The translations under genes and the position numbers were made by a program. DNA of 64,000 nucleotides from Alisma plantago-aquatica (lineage: Eukaryota; Streptophyta; Magnoliopsida; Alismatales; Alismataceae). The stretch spans positions 1,531,082,472-1,531,146,471 of the forward strand of contig OY856409.1 in assembly GCA_963693085.1 (NCBI GenBank). The letters run 5' to 3'. Positions 1 through 12,900 of the stretch are shown here, piece after piece (within the stretch, counting starts at the first letter, position 1; each line of letters starts with the position of its first letter). The notes under the pieces are model-generated. The model did not search any database. It saw nothing but the letters and a program-made list of their open reading frames with translations, and was not told the origin of the DNA.

Positions 1-1768
1 CGATCCAAGAAGGGTACAACTCTAAAACGCCCAAGGGATCCACATCTAAGGGTATCATGCAAAGCACACCAAAACCATATCGCCCAAGCACTATATCGAA
101 TATCTAGGGTTGGGCAACCACTATCGACCAACCAAGTCTATCAAGCAAAGCATCAACTCTTCTAAGGACTCATATCAGTCAAAGGGGTCAACAAACACCC
201 ATCTAGCATATCGCCCAAGCTATAATCTACTGTATCAATCAACCCTAACACAATCTGTCATCTAGGGATATTGGGCTACACTACCCTATTTGAGTTGTCA
301 AGATATCAGGTTGGTCTTCTTCAACCTCAAGACCACCACCAAACCCTAATAGATCAATAGAGTTCGCTCACCTCTCAATAACTGATTGAGAGGGGTCTTG
401 CACAACCTCCATCACATATCGGGCAGCAAGGTGGATCATCACCATATCGACCAACCCTCCAACCTCAACTAGATCAACACTAAACCCTAGGCTGACCTTT
501 CAAATCCATAGTAAGAGAGGGGTATTTCTCAAACAACTAGAGTGTAGACTCGTCTCTGAACAACTAAGGAAGAGAGGGGTTTTTCCCACACAACAAGGTC
601 TTTAACTCACGTCTCAAACCAAGAAAAAAAAGGGGTTTTGCCCAAGGAACTCTCATATAAAGGTTCTACCAACACAAAGATAACCATTTCAACATATCCA
701 ACAAGGTCAAAGGTACAAACTAGAGCAAGAACGTTACTAACAAGGTATGCATGACCGATCAAGATAACTATAACAAAGAAGCATAGAAAGAAGGTAGTAT
801 AGCTTGGGTTAGGAGTTATGTAACCCGCCTCAAGTACACTCCTCAAGCTCTAAAGCTCCAAGATCCAAGCTCTAAGATCCAAGCACCAAGACACCACCTA
901 TGGCAAACACAAGCAGAGAAGAGAAACTACGTAACCACCATGGCCGAAAAGAAAGAGGAAGAAGGTGCCAAGGAAACACAGAGAGGGAGAGAGAGATACT
1001 TGCGATAAGATAAGAAGCAGCAAGGCACGCTTTAGGGTTTCATCCACCAATAGAGGAAGAAGAAGACTAGAGCTATGGCTGCCAAGGATGTCGCCGTCGA
1101 AGCTCCACCAAAGATATCAGCCACCAAAGGAAGAAGGGAAGCAACTAAGGAGCTAAAGGGATCCCAATCTAGCAAAGAAGGGGGTATATATACAAGGGGG
1201 TTAAGTGGTCATCCACTAGATGGTTGCTCCACATGTTTTTTCCTAAACCGCCACTTGTCCAAACAATGCCACCTTGCTAGAAAAGAGGACCAAGTATCAC
1301 CAAGGGTGACAAATATGAAGCTAGGTCAAGAGGGGTGTGTGTTTCCCAACATGGGGTTATGGCTGACACACTACTGTCCGACACACCCCTAGGTCAATAC
1401 ACTCTTGGCCGATACACTCTTGTCGGATACACCAAGCAAGGAGGCTGTACCAAGCACAAACAAGGCCCAAGAAAACCAAACAAAAAGCCTAAGCTTCAAC
1501 AAACTCAAATGAGGACCAAAAAAACTCAAGCAAGGCACCCAACTCACCCTCTTAACTCTAGAGGGTGCAAAGAGAGAGAAAGACATCTCTCAAGGTGATA
1601 AACTTGCACACAAACCCTAAAACTTGGGTAATTTACAAGTTGCACCTCAACCTCTCAACAACACACAATCAAACCCTAATCACACCTCAGGTGATTAGGA
1701 AACATCTAAACACAAGGTTTAGGAAAAGCAAACAAGGTAAGCCCAAAATGAGGGTTAGGGTCCTTACA
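1..1768 (-). repeat. 3' LTR of element A (Tekay-type gypsy), left part outside window
   Basis: This is non-coding sequence immediately downstream (minus sense) of the chromodomain stop of element A. It begins on the minus strand with TGTAAGGACCC after a G-rich polypurine tract, as expected for a 3' LTR. A TATA-like run lies near 1185. The block near 815-870 (acccgcctc followed by repeated aagctcc words) also occurs near 17840-17875 in LTR C, which supports an LTR of the same superfamily. The far end of the LTR is beyond position 1, so it cannot be aligned directly with the 5' LTR at 6577. Small open frames here are not coding. Confidence 0.7.
1185..1192 (-). promoter_or_regulatory. TATA-like box in LTR of element A
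   Basis: A TATATATA run lies inside the LTR on the element's sense strand (minus), flanked by G/C-rich sequence. It is a plausible pol II promoter core for the retrotransposon transcript. The assignment rests on position and composition only. Confidence 0.35.
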
Positions 1769-1784
1769 AGCCATACACCCCTAC
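1769..1784 (-). other. Polypurine tract of element A
   Basis: On the minus strand this reads GTAGGGGTG followed by a short spacer and then the LTR start TGTAAGG. It overlaps the stop codon of the pol frame at 1781-1783. A purine-rich tract directly before the 3' LTR primes plus-strand DNA synthesis in LTR retrotransposons. Confidence 0.55.
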
Positions 1785-3000
1785 AAAAGGATTTTGTCCC
1801 CGAAATCTGAAGATAAAAGTGAGGGATACTTCCACCTCGTCTCTTCCTCAATCTCCCACATGGCTTCCTCCACTCCACGATGATGGCAAAGGAATTTCAA
1901 AAGAGTTAGGTCCTTCATCTTCAGCTTCTTCACTCTTCTGTCAAGGATCAGCACTGGACCTTCCTTGTAGGTCACATCTTCATCAAGCTCAACCTCAACT
2001 GGCTGTATCACTGTATCTGATCCTTGGTGACTTTTCTTCATCATACTGACATGGAACACTGGATGCAACCTGTGCAACTCTGGCAGTATCTCTAACTTGT
2101 AAGCCACTTTGCCAACACGTGCTGTCACCGGATATGGCCCCATATACCTGGGAGCCAACTTGCCTTTCCGACCAAACCTCAACATGAATTTCCATGGAGA
2201 GACATTAAGATACACCTTGTCTCCCACCTGGAACTCTAGAGGTCATTGACGATTATATGCATATGCCTTATGTCTATCCTATGCCCCTTTCAACTGTTGA
2301 TGTATCACCTTGATCTTTTCTATCGTTTGTTGTACTAACTTAGGACCCAAAAGCTGATACTCGTCCAGACTCATACCAACGTAAAGGAGATCTACACTTC
2401 CTTCCATATAAAGCCTCATAAGGTGCCATGCTGATACTTCATTTGTAACTGTTGTTGCAGGCAAACTCTATCAAACTGATATGTACGTCCCAACTACCTA
2501 GGAACTACAAAACACAAGCTTTGAGAAGATCTTCCAAAGTCTAAATAGTTCTTTTAGACTGTCCATCTGTCTATGAGTGGAAAGTAGTATTGAACCTCAA
2601 CTATGTTCCCAACGCTCTGTGCAACTATTCCCAAACATGACTCATGAACTAGGGACCTCTGTCAGAAACTATCATTGCGGGCACACCGTGCAAATACACT
2701 ATTTCATCCACGTACACCTGACCAAGATTCTCTACCGTATATGTCATCTTTACAGGTATGAAATGGGCAGGCTTTGTCAATCTATCCACTATCACCCAAA
2801 TAGAATTATGATTTCAAGCTGTCCATGGCTTACCAACTATGAAATCCATGGTTACATGATCCCATTTCCACCGCGGTATCGACATGGGTTGCAACATACC
2901 TTATGACTTCTGATGCTCAGCCTTAACCTACTGTCATACCGCACACCTAGCTGCAAACTCAGCTACATCTCTCTTCAAGCTAGGCCACCAATACAGGTCC
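1781..3000 (-). pseudogene. Integrase and C-terminal chromodomain, element A (broken)
   Basis: Integrase joins retrotransposon cDNA to host DNA; the chromodomain directs it to particular chromatin. On the minus strand the catalytic core is readable around 2900-2580, with words such as [20 protein letters not shown] and VSDRGP. The clean C-terminal frame at 2227-1781 carries GDKVYLNVSPWKF, KLAPRYMGPY and the LHPVFHVSM motif. It ends in a chromodomain-like segment (LLKFLCHHRGVEEAMWEIEE) and FGDKILL, a typical Tekay/Del chromovirus ending. The core is riddled with stops and frame changes, so no active product is expected. Confidence in the family is high; exact domain edges are approximate. Confidence 0.88.
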
Positions 3001-3247
3001 TTCAAATTTTGATACATCTTGGCGACACCTGGATGCATAACATACATTGATGTGTGCACTTCCTCGAGCACAAACTTTGTCAGATCATCTTCATCGGGGA
3101 CCACCATCCAGTTATGATAACAAACTAGTGCATCCTAGAACTCATGGAAGTCATCACTCTTCTTGCAGCAAACTCTGTTCTGATCACCTGAACTGTAGCA
3201 TATGTCTGTTGTGCTTCCTTAATTTGTTGCCTCAATGTAGGCTTCAC

Positions 3248-4652
3248 TTATATCTGTGCCAATAGTCCTACCAAAAAGGAGACTTCCAACTGTACATTCA
3301 TCTTCCACAAGGAGACGAACATATCCTGCCTATGGCATACCCAAGAACTCAACTGTTCCTTCTTCATAGGAAGAGAAGAAGACTTCCTGTTAAGCGCATC
3401 CGCTAACACATTTGCCTTACCAGGATGATATTCAATGGTGCAATCATAATCACTGATCAACTCCATCCAGCGATGTTTTCACATGTTCAACTCACTCTAC
3501 GAGATGATATGCTTTAGGTTCTTATGATCTATAATGATATGACACACTTCCCCATAAAGATAGTGTCTTCAAATCTTTAATTCATGGACTACCACTGCCA
3601 GCTCCCAATCATGTGTCGGATAACTCTCCTCATGTTTCATAAGCTATCGCGAAGCAAAAGAAACACATGATCTTCCTGCATCAGCACACAACCTAAGCCT
3701 TTCTTGGAAGCATCGCAAAAAATAACATAGCCTTTCCTAGGCTCTGGCAGTACCAACACTGGAGCACTAGTTAGCTTCTCCTTCAGACTCTGAAAAGCTT
3801 GATGACAACAATCATCCCAAAAAAAGGTACATCCTTCCTGGTCAACTTCGTCAACGACAACGCGATCACACTAAAGATCCTTATAAACCTTCGGTAGTAT
3901 CCTGCAAAACCCAGAAAACTACGAACTTCAGTTGGTGTCTTCGGTTGCTCCCATTCTGTAACTGACTCTGCCTTCCTTTGATCCACTCTGACTCCTTCTG
4001 TAAATATCACATGACCCAAGAAAGTTACTTCCTTCAGTCAGAACTCACACTTACAAAACTTGGCATACAACTAATGCTGGCGAAGGAGAGTCAAAGATTG
4101 TCGAAGGTGACATTTGTGTTGTTGACTGTCCCGACTATAGATCAAGATGTCATCTATGAAGACTACAACAAACTGATCTAAGAATGGACAAAACACTCTG
4201 TTCATTAGATCCATGAAAGTTGCCGGTGCATTGGTTAGCCTGAACGACATAACCACAAACTCATAGTGTCCATACTTCATCCTAAAAGCTGACTTTGATA
4301 AGTCATCATCCTTGATCTTCAACTGATGATATCCAGACCATAGATCGATCTTTGAGAACATTGTCGCACCTCGCAACTTATCAAACTAATCGTCTATCCT
4401 CAACAAAGGATACTTGTTTTTTATCGTAACTTTGTTCAACTGCCGATAATCTATGCATAGACGCATCGATCCATCCTTCTTCTTTACAAAGAGAACTGGA
4501 GCACCCCACGACGATGTCATCGATCTGATGAAACCTTTATTCAGCAACACTTGTAACTACTTCTTCAGCACTGCCATCTCAGCTGGAGCCATCCTGTACG
4601 GTGTCTGAGCAACTGGCTGTGATCCTAGCACTAGATTGATTTCAAAGTCAAT
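3248..4652 (-). pseudogene. Reverse transcriptase and RNase H, element A (broken)
   Basis: The polymerase copies element RNA to DNA; RNase H removes the RNA strand. Minus-strand fragments read in order: [45 protein letters not shown] and the catalytic FIDDILIYS (both aspartates present) at 4376-4071. Next come the connection segment PTEVRSFLGFAGYYRRFI at 4019-3783 and the RNase H end YHPGKANVLADALNRKSS at 3466-3248. The RT frame matches the protease frame upstream; a frameshift lies between about 3783 and 3466. Several in-frame stops make it a pseudogene of the Tekay/Del gypsy lineage. Confidence 0.9.
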
Positions 4653-5452
4653 CTATCGAGGTGGAGGAACACCAGGAAACTCCTTAAGAAACACATCCAC
4701 AAACTTTCTGATGACATGTACATCATCTAGGATGGAACCTTTCACCTTGGTATCAATTACATGAGCTAAGAATTCTCTACAACCTTGTCGCAACAACTTT
4801 TTAGCCACCATTGCTGATACCAAACAAGTTGGAAGAATCTTCCTATCTCCTTGGAAGATCCACTTCTCACCATCATCAACAAACACTACCTTCTTGGAAC
4901 CACAATCCAGCACAACCTTACACCTTTCCATGGTATCCATCCCAAGGATCACATCGAATCCATGCATCTCAAGTGGTAGGAGGTCCACTTGTATGCTGTG
5001 TCCCGAAAAAGATAGAACACAAGATGGACACACTTCTTGAAGCATCGATGAACCATTAAGAGGGGCTTCTAACAACAAGCTATCTTTCTTACAACTAATA
5101 GGTAAAAGAAAACTATCAAGCATACTATGAGCGATCGTAGCATCTGGGTCAACCAGAACAAATACAAAGCAAGAACAAGACAAATCAGAGTGAAATAACT
5201 CCATCTGACCTGCCACCACTCGCGAGTTGACTATTGCCTCTGGTTGACTCATAGCATAGAATCGAGCCATTGCTTGATGTCGTCCATGCCCTCTGCTTCC
5301 TTGAGCATATGATCCAGCTTGCAACACTGAGTTGCACCCTCTCCCTCTGGCACCACAAGTCTGCTGAATCTACCTCAGCTATTGTGTCACTTCCACACCT
5401 CTTCTCAGGCAATCTAACTTGAAATGCCCATCCTGACCACAAAGAAAACATG
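4653..5452 (-). pseudogene. Gag zinc knuckle and aspartic protease, element A
   Basis: A CCHC knuckle, CFLCGQDGHFKLDC, lies at about 5450-5408 on the minus strand, with the spacing C-x2-C-x4-H-x4-C needed for RNA binding. Downstream in the same frame the protease region (5327-4653) includes VDPDATIAHSM, then VDLLPLEMHGFDVILGMD. The normal DSGA-like active site appears as DPDATIAHS. It continues into the linker before RT (FLKEFPGVPPPR). The knuckle-protease-RT frame differs from the gag frame upstream, so a frameshift, programmed or decay, lies between about 5640 and 5450. Confidence 0.82.
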
Positions 5453-5485
5453 ACTGGTCTCTCGGCTACAGCCTGGATGGCCCTG

Positions 5486-6355
5486 TCACTGCCACTGATG
5501 CTGTGTTGTATTCCTTTGATGGAAAAGAACCATGTCCCCTACCCTTACTCTAGGACCACTGTGACAGTGCACTGGAACCTTGCACAACAGATGGTGCAAA
5601 AACCTCAGTTTCTTGGATCCATCATATCTCTGCCTCTGAAACTGACCAAACTTCGTCTTGGTCATTGCCTCTTTCTTATCCCGAGCTGATCGCTCGATCC
5701 TCTGAACTAACTCAACAAACGTAGCAAAGTGTTGTCTGTTCTCGAACGCAACAGCTGTCGTCGATAGCTCAACACTCAAACCCATTTCAAAATGTTTGAT
5801 CCTCTCATCATCGGTCACCACCATGTAAGGACAAAACCTCAACAACTCCATAAACTTAGCCTCATACTCGGTGATGCTCATAGATTCTTGGTGCAGACGC
5901 TCAAACTGGCTGATCTTCTCATCAAGATATGTCTTTGAGAAGTATCAAATCATGAACTCCCACCAGAAGACGTCCCAACAGATCACTTCATCGGGTCGCT
6001 TCTCCTCATCGATGGCCCACCAGTGGCCAACTCTACCCTTCAGAAGGTAGACAATGTGCTTTACTTTGTGTGCTTCGGGGATGTCGAGGATCTGGAAGGC
6101 CTTCTCAAGACATGTTAGCCACATATATACATCCGCTGGATCATCCGTTCCAACATTATTTGAAGCTCTGACTTGACAAAGCCACTCGAATATCTTCCCA
6201 ATACCCAAAGATTCACCATGGTGAATTAGTGCTCTAGGCAGAGGCAAATGCAATCTCTCCACCATGAGATTCATTATATCCATTACCTGCTCCATAAGGT
6301 GTTGATAATTAGGGTTCTCAAGAATGGTTGGGTCAATTTGGGAGACCTCAGGCAC
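5486..6355 (-). pseudogene. Gag capsid region, element A (broken by one stop)
   Basis: Gag forms the virus-like particle. One minus-strand frame runs from 6355 to about 5486 with a single internal TGA near 5942, where related gags have an aromatic-rich run ending in arginine (WWEFMI, stop, YFSKTYLDEK). Typical retrotransposon gag words are visible: YMWLTCLEKAFQILDIPEAH, VGHWWAID, YEAKFMELLRFCPYM and RIKHFEMGL. The stop fits a CGA-to-TGA change. The frame is lost before the zinc knuckle. Family assignment (gypsy gag, Retrotrans_gag type) is firm; function is lost. Confidence 0.85.
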
Positions 6356-6576
6356 CCGATCTTCATGTACCTACACACTCACTCCTTCAACTGATGTAGT
6401 GATGATGCTCTTGGCAGCATGTTCTTCGTGATTTCCAGACATCTTTTAGCTTTATCTTCTGCTGTGAGCAGAAGGTTATTATTAGAAAATCTGGAGAAAA
6501 TCACAAGAAGAGACACAAACCTAGTACTAGATCCCTATAGACTCATCGAACCTAGGGTTCTAATACCAACCTTATT
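6356..6576 (-). other. Leader and primer-binding site of element A
   Basis: This is the short untranslated leader between the 5' LTR edge and gag. The plus strand has GTTCTAATACCA at 6557-6568. It is a two-mismatch version of GCTCTGATACCA, the reverse complement of the usual initiator-Met tRNA primer site TGGTATCAGAGC. The site is 8 bases from the LTR end at 6577. The orientation confirms that the element reads on the minus strand. Confidence 0.75.
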
Positions 6577-7199
6577 TGTGACATCCCGCCATCACTCAGA
6601 CAATGAAAATCCAAACGAAAACGTGCAAAACAACCATAAACCACATATTTACCAAAAATACAGGTTAATTAAAAACATTTGCGGAAAACATTATAAGAAG
6701 GAAACTATTACAGTTGGGTCCATATCCTTCTAGGAAACAAGTTATATATATACAATAACATGAAATATGTCCATCTTTATGTATGATTCAACTATTCCAG
6801 ATCCATAGAGGATTGCATCACCTGTTATGTACAAACAAAGCCTAACCAGGCCAACTTTCAAGATACAAAATGGTATGCTGAGATCATACATCATAAAACC
6901 TCGTCAAAAACACCTCCAAGGACCCGAGTTTATAGGGAGACTCTAGGACTCTGCTACAACAACTACAACAACATATCCAACCTCTTCTCTTCTACTGATC
7001 TTCTTATCGACTCAACCACAACCTCACGATCACCACCACATCTAACTCGATCACCTAAAAAGGTTGAAGCCAGTAGGGTGAGACACACAGTCCCAGTGAG
7101 AAACATAACTCCCCTCCAAAATATAAAAGTCAAAAGAGAAACTAGCACAGATAAAGCATGCAACTGATGTAAGAAGATTATATATGCATCATACCGAGC
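6577..7199 (-). repeat. 5' LTR of element A, first part (U5 end)
   Basis: The LTR edge reads TGTGACATCCCGCC on the plus strand, that is, a ...TCACA end in element sense. The same sequence order recurs at 62025 (ATCCCGC, ATCAC-CAGACAATG, aaccataaacca, then the block gtgagacacacagtc and aacataactcc), which identifies I as the same LTR family. The LTR is interrupted at 7200 by LINE B and resumes at 13052. Small open frames in it are not coding. Confidence 0.85.
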
Positions 7200-7213
7200 A
7201 AAACTACCTCTTT
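7200..7213. repeat. Target-site duplication of LINE B, left copy
   Basis: AAAACTACCTCTTT is present here and again at 13052-13065, flanking LINE B. The left copy runs into the poly(T) that is the LINE's poly(A) tail on the minus strand. A duplication of about 14 bp is typical of target-primed reverse transcription. The last T's are shared with the tail, so the true length may be slightly shorter. Confidence 0.92.
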
Positions 7214-7235
7214 TTTTTTTTAATAAATGTAGAGA

Positions 7236-10200
7236 TCAGATTACATTCATCCCGCTCTCTACTGCAGGCCAAATGTTAGAGAAATTAACATCTAGATTAC
7301 TTTTGAGCCACGGGGGCACCACATTTTGGAAAGTAAAAGCAGTACTAGCAGAAACAGAAAAGCGAGCAATACAGTCTGTTACATTATTATGCATTCTAGG
7401 AACATGAGCTATGGAAGTGAGTCCGACTTCATTCTGGAGCTGCTGAAGCCGGCGCATGTGTGGAAGGAACATGGTTGTTGCGGGTGCCGCCTTGGTGGTA
7501 ATGGATACCGCAGAGGTAGCATCAGACAGAATGGTGGGTGCACGCCATCCTATAATTTTGCAGAGTTCCAAGGCCCAGATGATGCCTTGTATCTCCGCCT
7601 CCAATGCCGAGGTGGCATGGCTGGGCAGTCCGTGGCCCAGAAGGAAGCCTCCATGGCTGCCCACAACATGAATACCAATCCCAATGCGAGAGGATTTAGC
7701 GTGATGAGAGACATCAACAAAAATAACGACGACACTGAGAATAGGGGGAACTCTGGCTTGGCTGCATCCCGTCGTGTGTGTCGAGAATAGCTTCGGGGTT
7801 GCCAAGATGGATCGAACTCGGTCCTCGATGAAGGATACCCGCAGTTGAAGAGGTTTTTACTTCCTGCTATGTATAAACTCATTTCTCTGTGACCAGATTG
7901 CCCAACAAGCCACTAGAGGCAACATGGATGGAGTGTCAGTGCCTTTAGAAGAGATGATCACATCGATCCACTCATCCTCAGGAAGAAGGAAGAAGGATGG
8001 GTCCATACGACAGGCAACCCACACTTCCTTGCTGAAATTGCAGTCGCGGAGAGCATGCACTAGAGTGTCACTCGCATTTGTACAAACCGGGCAGTGGCTG
8101 TCGACCGGGATATGGCGGCGGGACTTCTCCACATTGGTGAGCAACGCCTTGTAGACCAGAAGCCAAAGAAAAGTGCGAACACGGGGCGGAACCGGCAATC
8201 TCCAAATAGTATCCCATTTCCCCAGCAAGGGCAACTCAATGTCTGTGCGGAGCCATTTGTATGCAGACTTTGCGGTAAGAAGGCCAGTAGGCGATCCAGG
8301 CCAATGGCGAGTATCGTGGCCAGTAGACAGAGAAGGCGGATAAATGTGCTGAATATGCAGCCAAGCACTACTCGGAAGATAGCCATGGATGAAATCCCAG
8401 TCCCAGCCATTGCCATCCATGCCCATGGCTGAGACAGTAAGATCAGCGAGGTCGGGTTGCGGCTCAAGAGAGGGGTCAATGTCTTTAATAGATAGGCTAT
8501 GAAGCCATTTGTCACTCCAAACGTTTGCAGATTCACCGTTATTGATAGTTACGGCCGAGTCCTGAAGGATGGCTGGCATGTGCCTCCTAATAAAAGCCCA
8601 CACCGAGGACCATGGTTTCTTAATAGGTGTGTCATTGCACATGTACTTGCTATGCATAACACGAACCCAAAGAACATCCCTATTGTTTATGAAGCGCCAC
8701 ACATTACCGAGCATAAGATCTTGATTCTGAGACCGTGCATCCTTGATGCCCAAGCCACCGTCGGATTTAGCCATAGAAGCCTTCTTCCACGAGACCAGAG
8801 AGAGACTGTGGTGGGAACGGCCGCCAGACCAAAGAAAGTTCTTGATGTGCTTGTTAATATCATCACAAAGCGCTGGTGAGAGTTGCACAGATTGCATAGT
8901 GTAGCTGGGAATGGCTTGAAGAGTGGATTTTACAAGAGTGATTCTACCAGCTAGAGACAGTTGTCTTGCTGACCAGCTTGTCATACGGTCCTTCATAGTA
9001 TCAACAATTGCAGCATGAGTTGATTTGTTGACTTGGTGATGTAGAATGGGGACACCAAGGTAACGACCCAAGTCACTGGTGTGTGGAATACCAAGGCGCT
9101 TGCAAAAAGCATCCCGGACTTGGCGTGGGGTATTAGGAGAGAAGAAGCAACGTGACTTGGCCTTAGACACCTATTGCCTAGACGCACGCTCAAAAGCTTG
9201 GAGAACTTTGTTAATGCTTCTAGCTTGCCCTTCAGAAGCTTCTGCCAACAAAAGTATATCATCGGCAAAGAAAACATGTGATAACATCGGGCCCTGTCTA
9301 GAAAGACTAATAGGCTTCCATGCTCCTCGGTTTATGGATTGCAAGATGGCTTGACTGAGTCTTTACATACATAGAACAAATATGTAGGGGCTGATTGGGT
9401 CACCTTGACGGACTCCTTGCGAGGTTTTGAATGACTCAAGAGGGCAGCCTTCCCAGAGAATTGAGGTGCACCCTTTAGTGATGATTTGCATAATGAGATT
9501 AACCAAGACAGCTGGAATACCAGTCCTCTTGATGGTGTCGTGGATGAACGCCCAACTCATCTTATCAAAGGCTTTAGCAAGGTCTATCTTGATGCAAGCA
9601 AGTGCCTTGCCAGTAGTCCTCGTACACATGGTGTGGATAACCTCCTGGACAAGAATAATATTATCAGTGATGCGCCGGCCCGGTAGGAAGCTGGATTGAG
9701 TTACAGAAATCCATCCTTGCAGTAGCGCCTTGATAAGTTCCACAATGATCTTGGATATCAACTTGAAGCATGTGTTATTAAGCGAGATAGGACGGAGGTC
9801 ACTGCAAGTTTGGGGTTGTCGTGTCTTCGGAATCAGACACATAAAGGAGTCTGCAAGCCTGTCTTCAATGGTCCCCGATGTGAAGGTATCATGCACTGTG
9901 CGAATAAAAGAAGAGCCAATTGTGTCCCAGTGCTTTTGGACGAAAGAATTACAGATGCCATCGGGCCCGGGAGCTTTGTTGGGCGCCATCATGAACATAG
10001 TGTGCTTAATTTCAGCAGCAGAAGGGAGGGCGCTAAGGGTGCGCCTAGTGGCCTCACATGGCTGCTCGAAGGTTCCAACAAAGCTCGCAACAGCAGCAGT
10101 ATTGCGAGCGCTAGGAGGTGGGGCAATCATCAACTCAAGAAAAAAATTCCGCACATGCAACTTAAGGGAAGCTGGATCATCCACCCAATTGTCTGCGCTG

Positions 10201-11423
10201 TCCTTGAGCCTTGTAATCTTGTTGAAGAGGCGGAACACCTTGACATATGTATGAAAGAATTTTGTGTTGGCATCGCCAAGATGGAGCCAGTTAATGTCAG
10301 CTCGTTGCCGCCAATCAGCCTCCTCTTAAAGGAGAATATTTCTATATTCATCTTGTAGGCGTTCCAGAGTGGAGTCAGAAGAAATATGAGACAAGTTGGT
10401 AGAGGATACCTGGATGTTGTTTATCCGCCGCATGATTTTATTTTTGTGTTTGTTGTTGGAATTGTGGAGCTTGGAGTCCCATACAGATGCCGCCTCACAG
10501 AAGGCGGGGAGAGAGTCGAGGAAGCTCTTTGTCGGATCCCAAGATTGCAGAATGACATCTTTAAATCCAGGGGCCAGCGACCAAGACTCTTTTGTTCGGA
10601 AAGACTTATGGAGAGCCTGGCGTTGTGTGGAGTCGTGAATGAGCAACGGACTATGGTCACTGTAAAGCCTAGGAAGGACAGTCACCGATGTTGAGGAAGC
10701 CATAGACAGCCAGTCATCGTTGGCGACGACTCGATCCAGGCTCTCTAAGAGTTGGAGTCGCTTGAAGGTATAGAAGGGGCCATTGGCCTTGATGTCTGCT
10801 AGGCTCGTGTGCATGAGAAGAGAATTGAATTTCCTACTCGAGCGGCGGTCAAAGGAACGCCCGTTTTGTTTTTCAGAGATGTCCAGCATGGTATTGAAAT
10901 CATCGATGATAGCCCATGCACCATGAATGGAATTGGAGATATCATGCAGGCGAGTCCACAGAAGGTCCCTTCTAACCGGATTAGGAGCACCATAGACGAA
11001 CGTTAAGTGCCAGGAGTCATTGATGCAGCAGTGGATGAACTGTCTATGGTTGAGGACGAACTCGATGGAGCAGCGAGCATCATCCCATAATACCCATATG
11101 CCACTCGAAAAGCCAACAACCTCAACCCTATGAGAAGAAGGAAAACCCAATTGTTTAATGACGCCATCAGCCTTGGACCCACTAATTCGTGGTTCAACAA
11201 TAGCCATAATATGCAGCCTATGTCTTCTTCGGAGATCTTTGAGAAGATGAATTTTCTTCTTGAAACAAGCACCTTGAATATTCCAACAGTGGATGTTCAG
11301 CATAAAAACACTAATAGATAGAAGGGGTGTGGGCAACTCAAACAATTGCCGCACGGAGGCCAACAGATTGCTCATCGTCGACCATAGTATCATCGGGAGG
11401 TACTGTGTCGTTGGTGAAATCAA
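7236..11423 (-). pseudogene. LINE ORF2: endonuclease, reverse transcriptase, RNase H
   Basis: One minus-strand frame covers about 1,395 codons with only four stops (about 10326, 9363, 9171 and 7857). The N-terminal APE-type endonuclease shows CWNIQG, VEPRISG, SLDRVV and SDHSPLL. Its usual GDFN motif reads DDFN. The reverse transcriptase follows, with NKAPGPDG, FLPGRRITDNI, IKIDLAKAFDKMSW, GVRQGDPISPY and the catalytic FFADDILLLAE near 9270. A C-terminal zinc-finger region (CPVCTNASDTLVHALRDC) and an RNase H domain (EAEIQGIIWALELC, HVPRMHNNVTDCIA) complete the plant L1 layout. The stops at 10326 and 9363 lie where glutamine codons are plausible, as expected of cytosine deamination. The start near 11423 overlaps the end of ORF1 by about 85 bases. 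Confidence 0.93.
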
Positions 11424-12900
11424 TGGCGCACTTAGCTGCCGAGCCTTGCTTAATGTTTCCGACTAATTGGGCAAGCCTTCCTTTCTTCCTTTCTCTACCA
11501 GGGCTGACCGTCTGATAGACGACTTTCCTATCTCTAAGTAATACTCCGATGTTTCCACCTTTGTCCACCCAGTGGAACGAACATTGGGAAACATCACTTG
11601 CATTATCGGTGGCTGTGAATTGGAATGATCTGGTGTCTTCTGTCTCTTGCGTCCGACCCTCACAGGTGTCATCGTTAAGAAGGATGACGCTTGTGTTGTT
11701 CAGATTGGTTACATTACTCCCAGCAGGCGGGCCCTTAGGCGGGAGATCTTGTCCAGCTTCGGATTGTATGTGTAGCTTCGACTTAGCCTTCTTCTTGTGC
11801 TTCCTGGATTGGACAGTTTGCCACTCCTCTCCGGTTGCTTCATGGACTGCGTTTGTGGACTGGGGCTGCTGTTCTTTGGTCACATCCTCACCTTCAGCAG
11901 TGGGCGGCTCCTCCAGAGTTTTACTAGCAGACGGCTTTGCTCCTCCCTTCTTTTGAGAGGCTGCACGCTTCTCTGGCTTCTTGGCATGAATCTGAGGTGT
12001 GTACTGCACCTCTTTAAGGATAGGGGAATCTGATGATGAAGGTGCTTCGGTAGGGGAGAAGGGCTTATTGAAGTTGCAAGCCGCTTCCTCGTGTCCCACT
12101 CTACCGCACTTCATGCAAATAGTGGGTAGATTCTCATATTCAAAACAGAAGTACTCCCCATTAAGGTAGACTGCCGGTAGCAATGTCTTGAGCATGTCGA
12201 CTTCAACTGCAAGCCGTGCAAACTTACCACGGTGGCCTGACAGCGTGGTGGTGTCGACTTTAATTGGTTTCCCAACGGCATCGCCGACGCTTGCTAGGAT
12301 CTGATATTGATAAAGATATATTGGGAGTTCTGGGATGCGAAGCCATACTACCAGCTTCTTGGGGATGTGGTCGACCGGGCGGAAATCCGCTGACCAAGAC
12401 TGAACAGCAAGATAGTTCCCAAAGATCGTCCATGGCCCTTCGGTCAAGGCTCTCTCATACGCCGCCTTGCTACTGAGTTGGAAGATGAAGTACCCCATCT
12501 CCAAGTCAATTACTCAGAATTGTTCCGTGAGTTGCCACAAGGCCATGACGCGGTTGACTAGCGTTGTGAATCCAATGGTAATTCCAACAACCTTCACCAC
12601 TACAGCGAACCTCCATGGTTCCACCAACGGTGTCAGCGCGCTAGGGTTGATATGGATGTTAGGCAGGACTCTGCTCTTATCAACTTGTATATCCGACGCT
12701 TTCAGGGCATCGAGCAAAGCAGGTTTGATCACCGGCGGCGTGACACCACCAGTGACGGAGTCGATGAAGGAACCTCCGCCTGGGTGGTGCCCCGCCGTAT
12801 TCTCTCCTTCATCCATGGCGCTCCCCTCTTCCTGGTTGCCCTCACCACCCAGCAACTCCGACGACTCAGAGACATCAGCGTTAAGCCAGCCTTGGTTTGC
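11338..12900 (-). pseudogene. LINE ORF1: DUF4283-like and CCHC finger protein
   Basis: ORF1 proteins of plant L1 elements bind the element RNA. The frame reads YFIFQLSSKAAYERALTEGP, the DUF4283-like WTIFGNYLAVQSW and LVVWLRIPELPIYLY. It then has a CCHC finger, CMKCGRVGHEEAAC, near 12120-12075 and a low-complexity basic tail rich in Lys, Pro and Ser. An in-frame TGA at 12514-12516 separates the N-terminal part (starting no later than 12855) from the rest; a CGA arginine codon would restore the reading. The exact start codon is uncertain, since upstream sequence stays open in more than one frame. Confidence 0.85.

Noticed and set aside
7326..7790. 154-codon plus-strand frame, and similar plus frames at 8094-8879 and 9730-10358
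   Set aside because: They are antisense shadows of LINE ORF2, whose frame shows clear RNase H and reverse transcriptase motifs on the minus strand.
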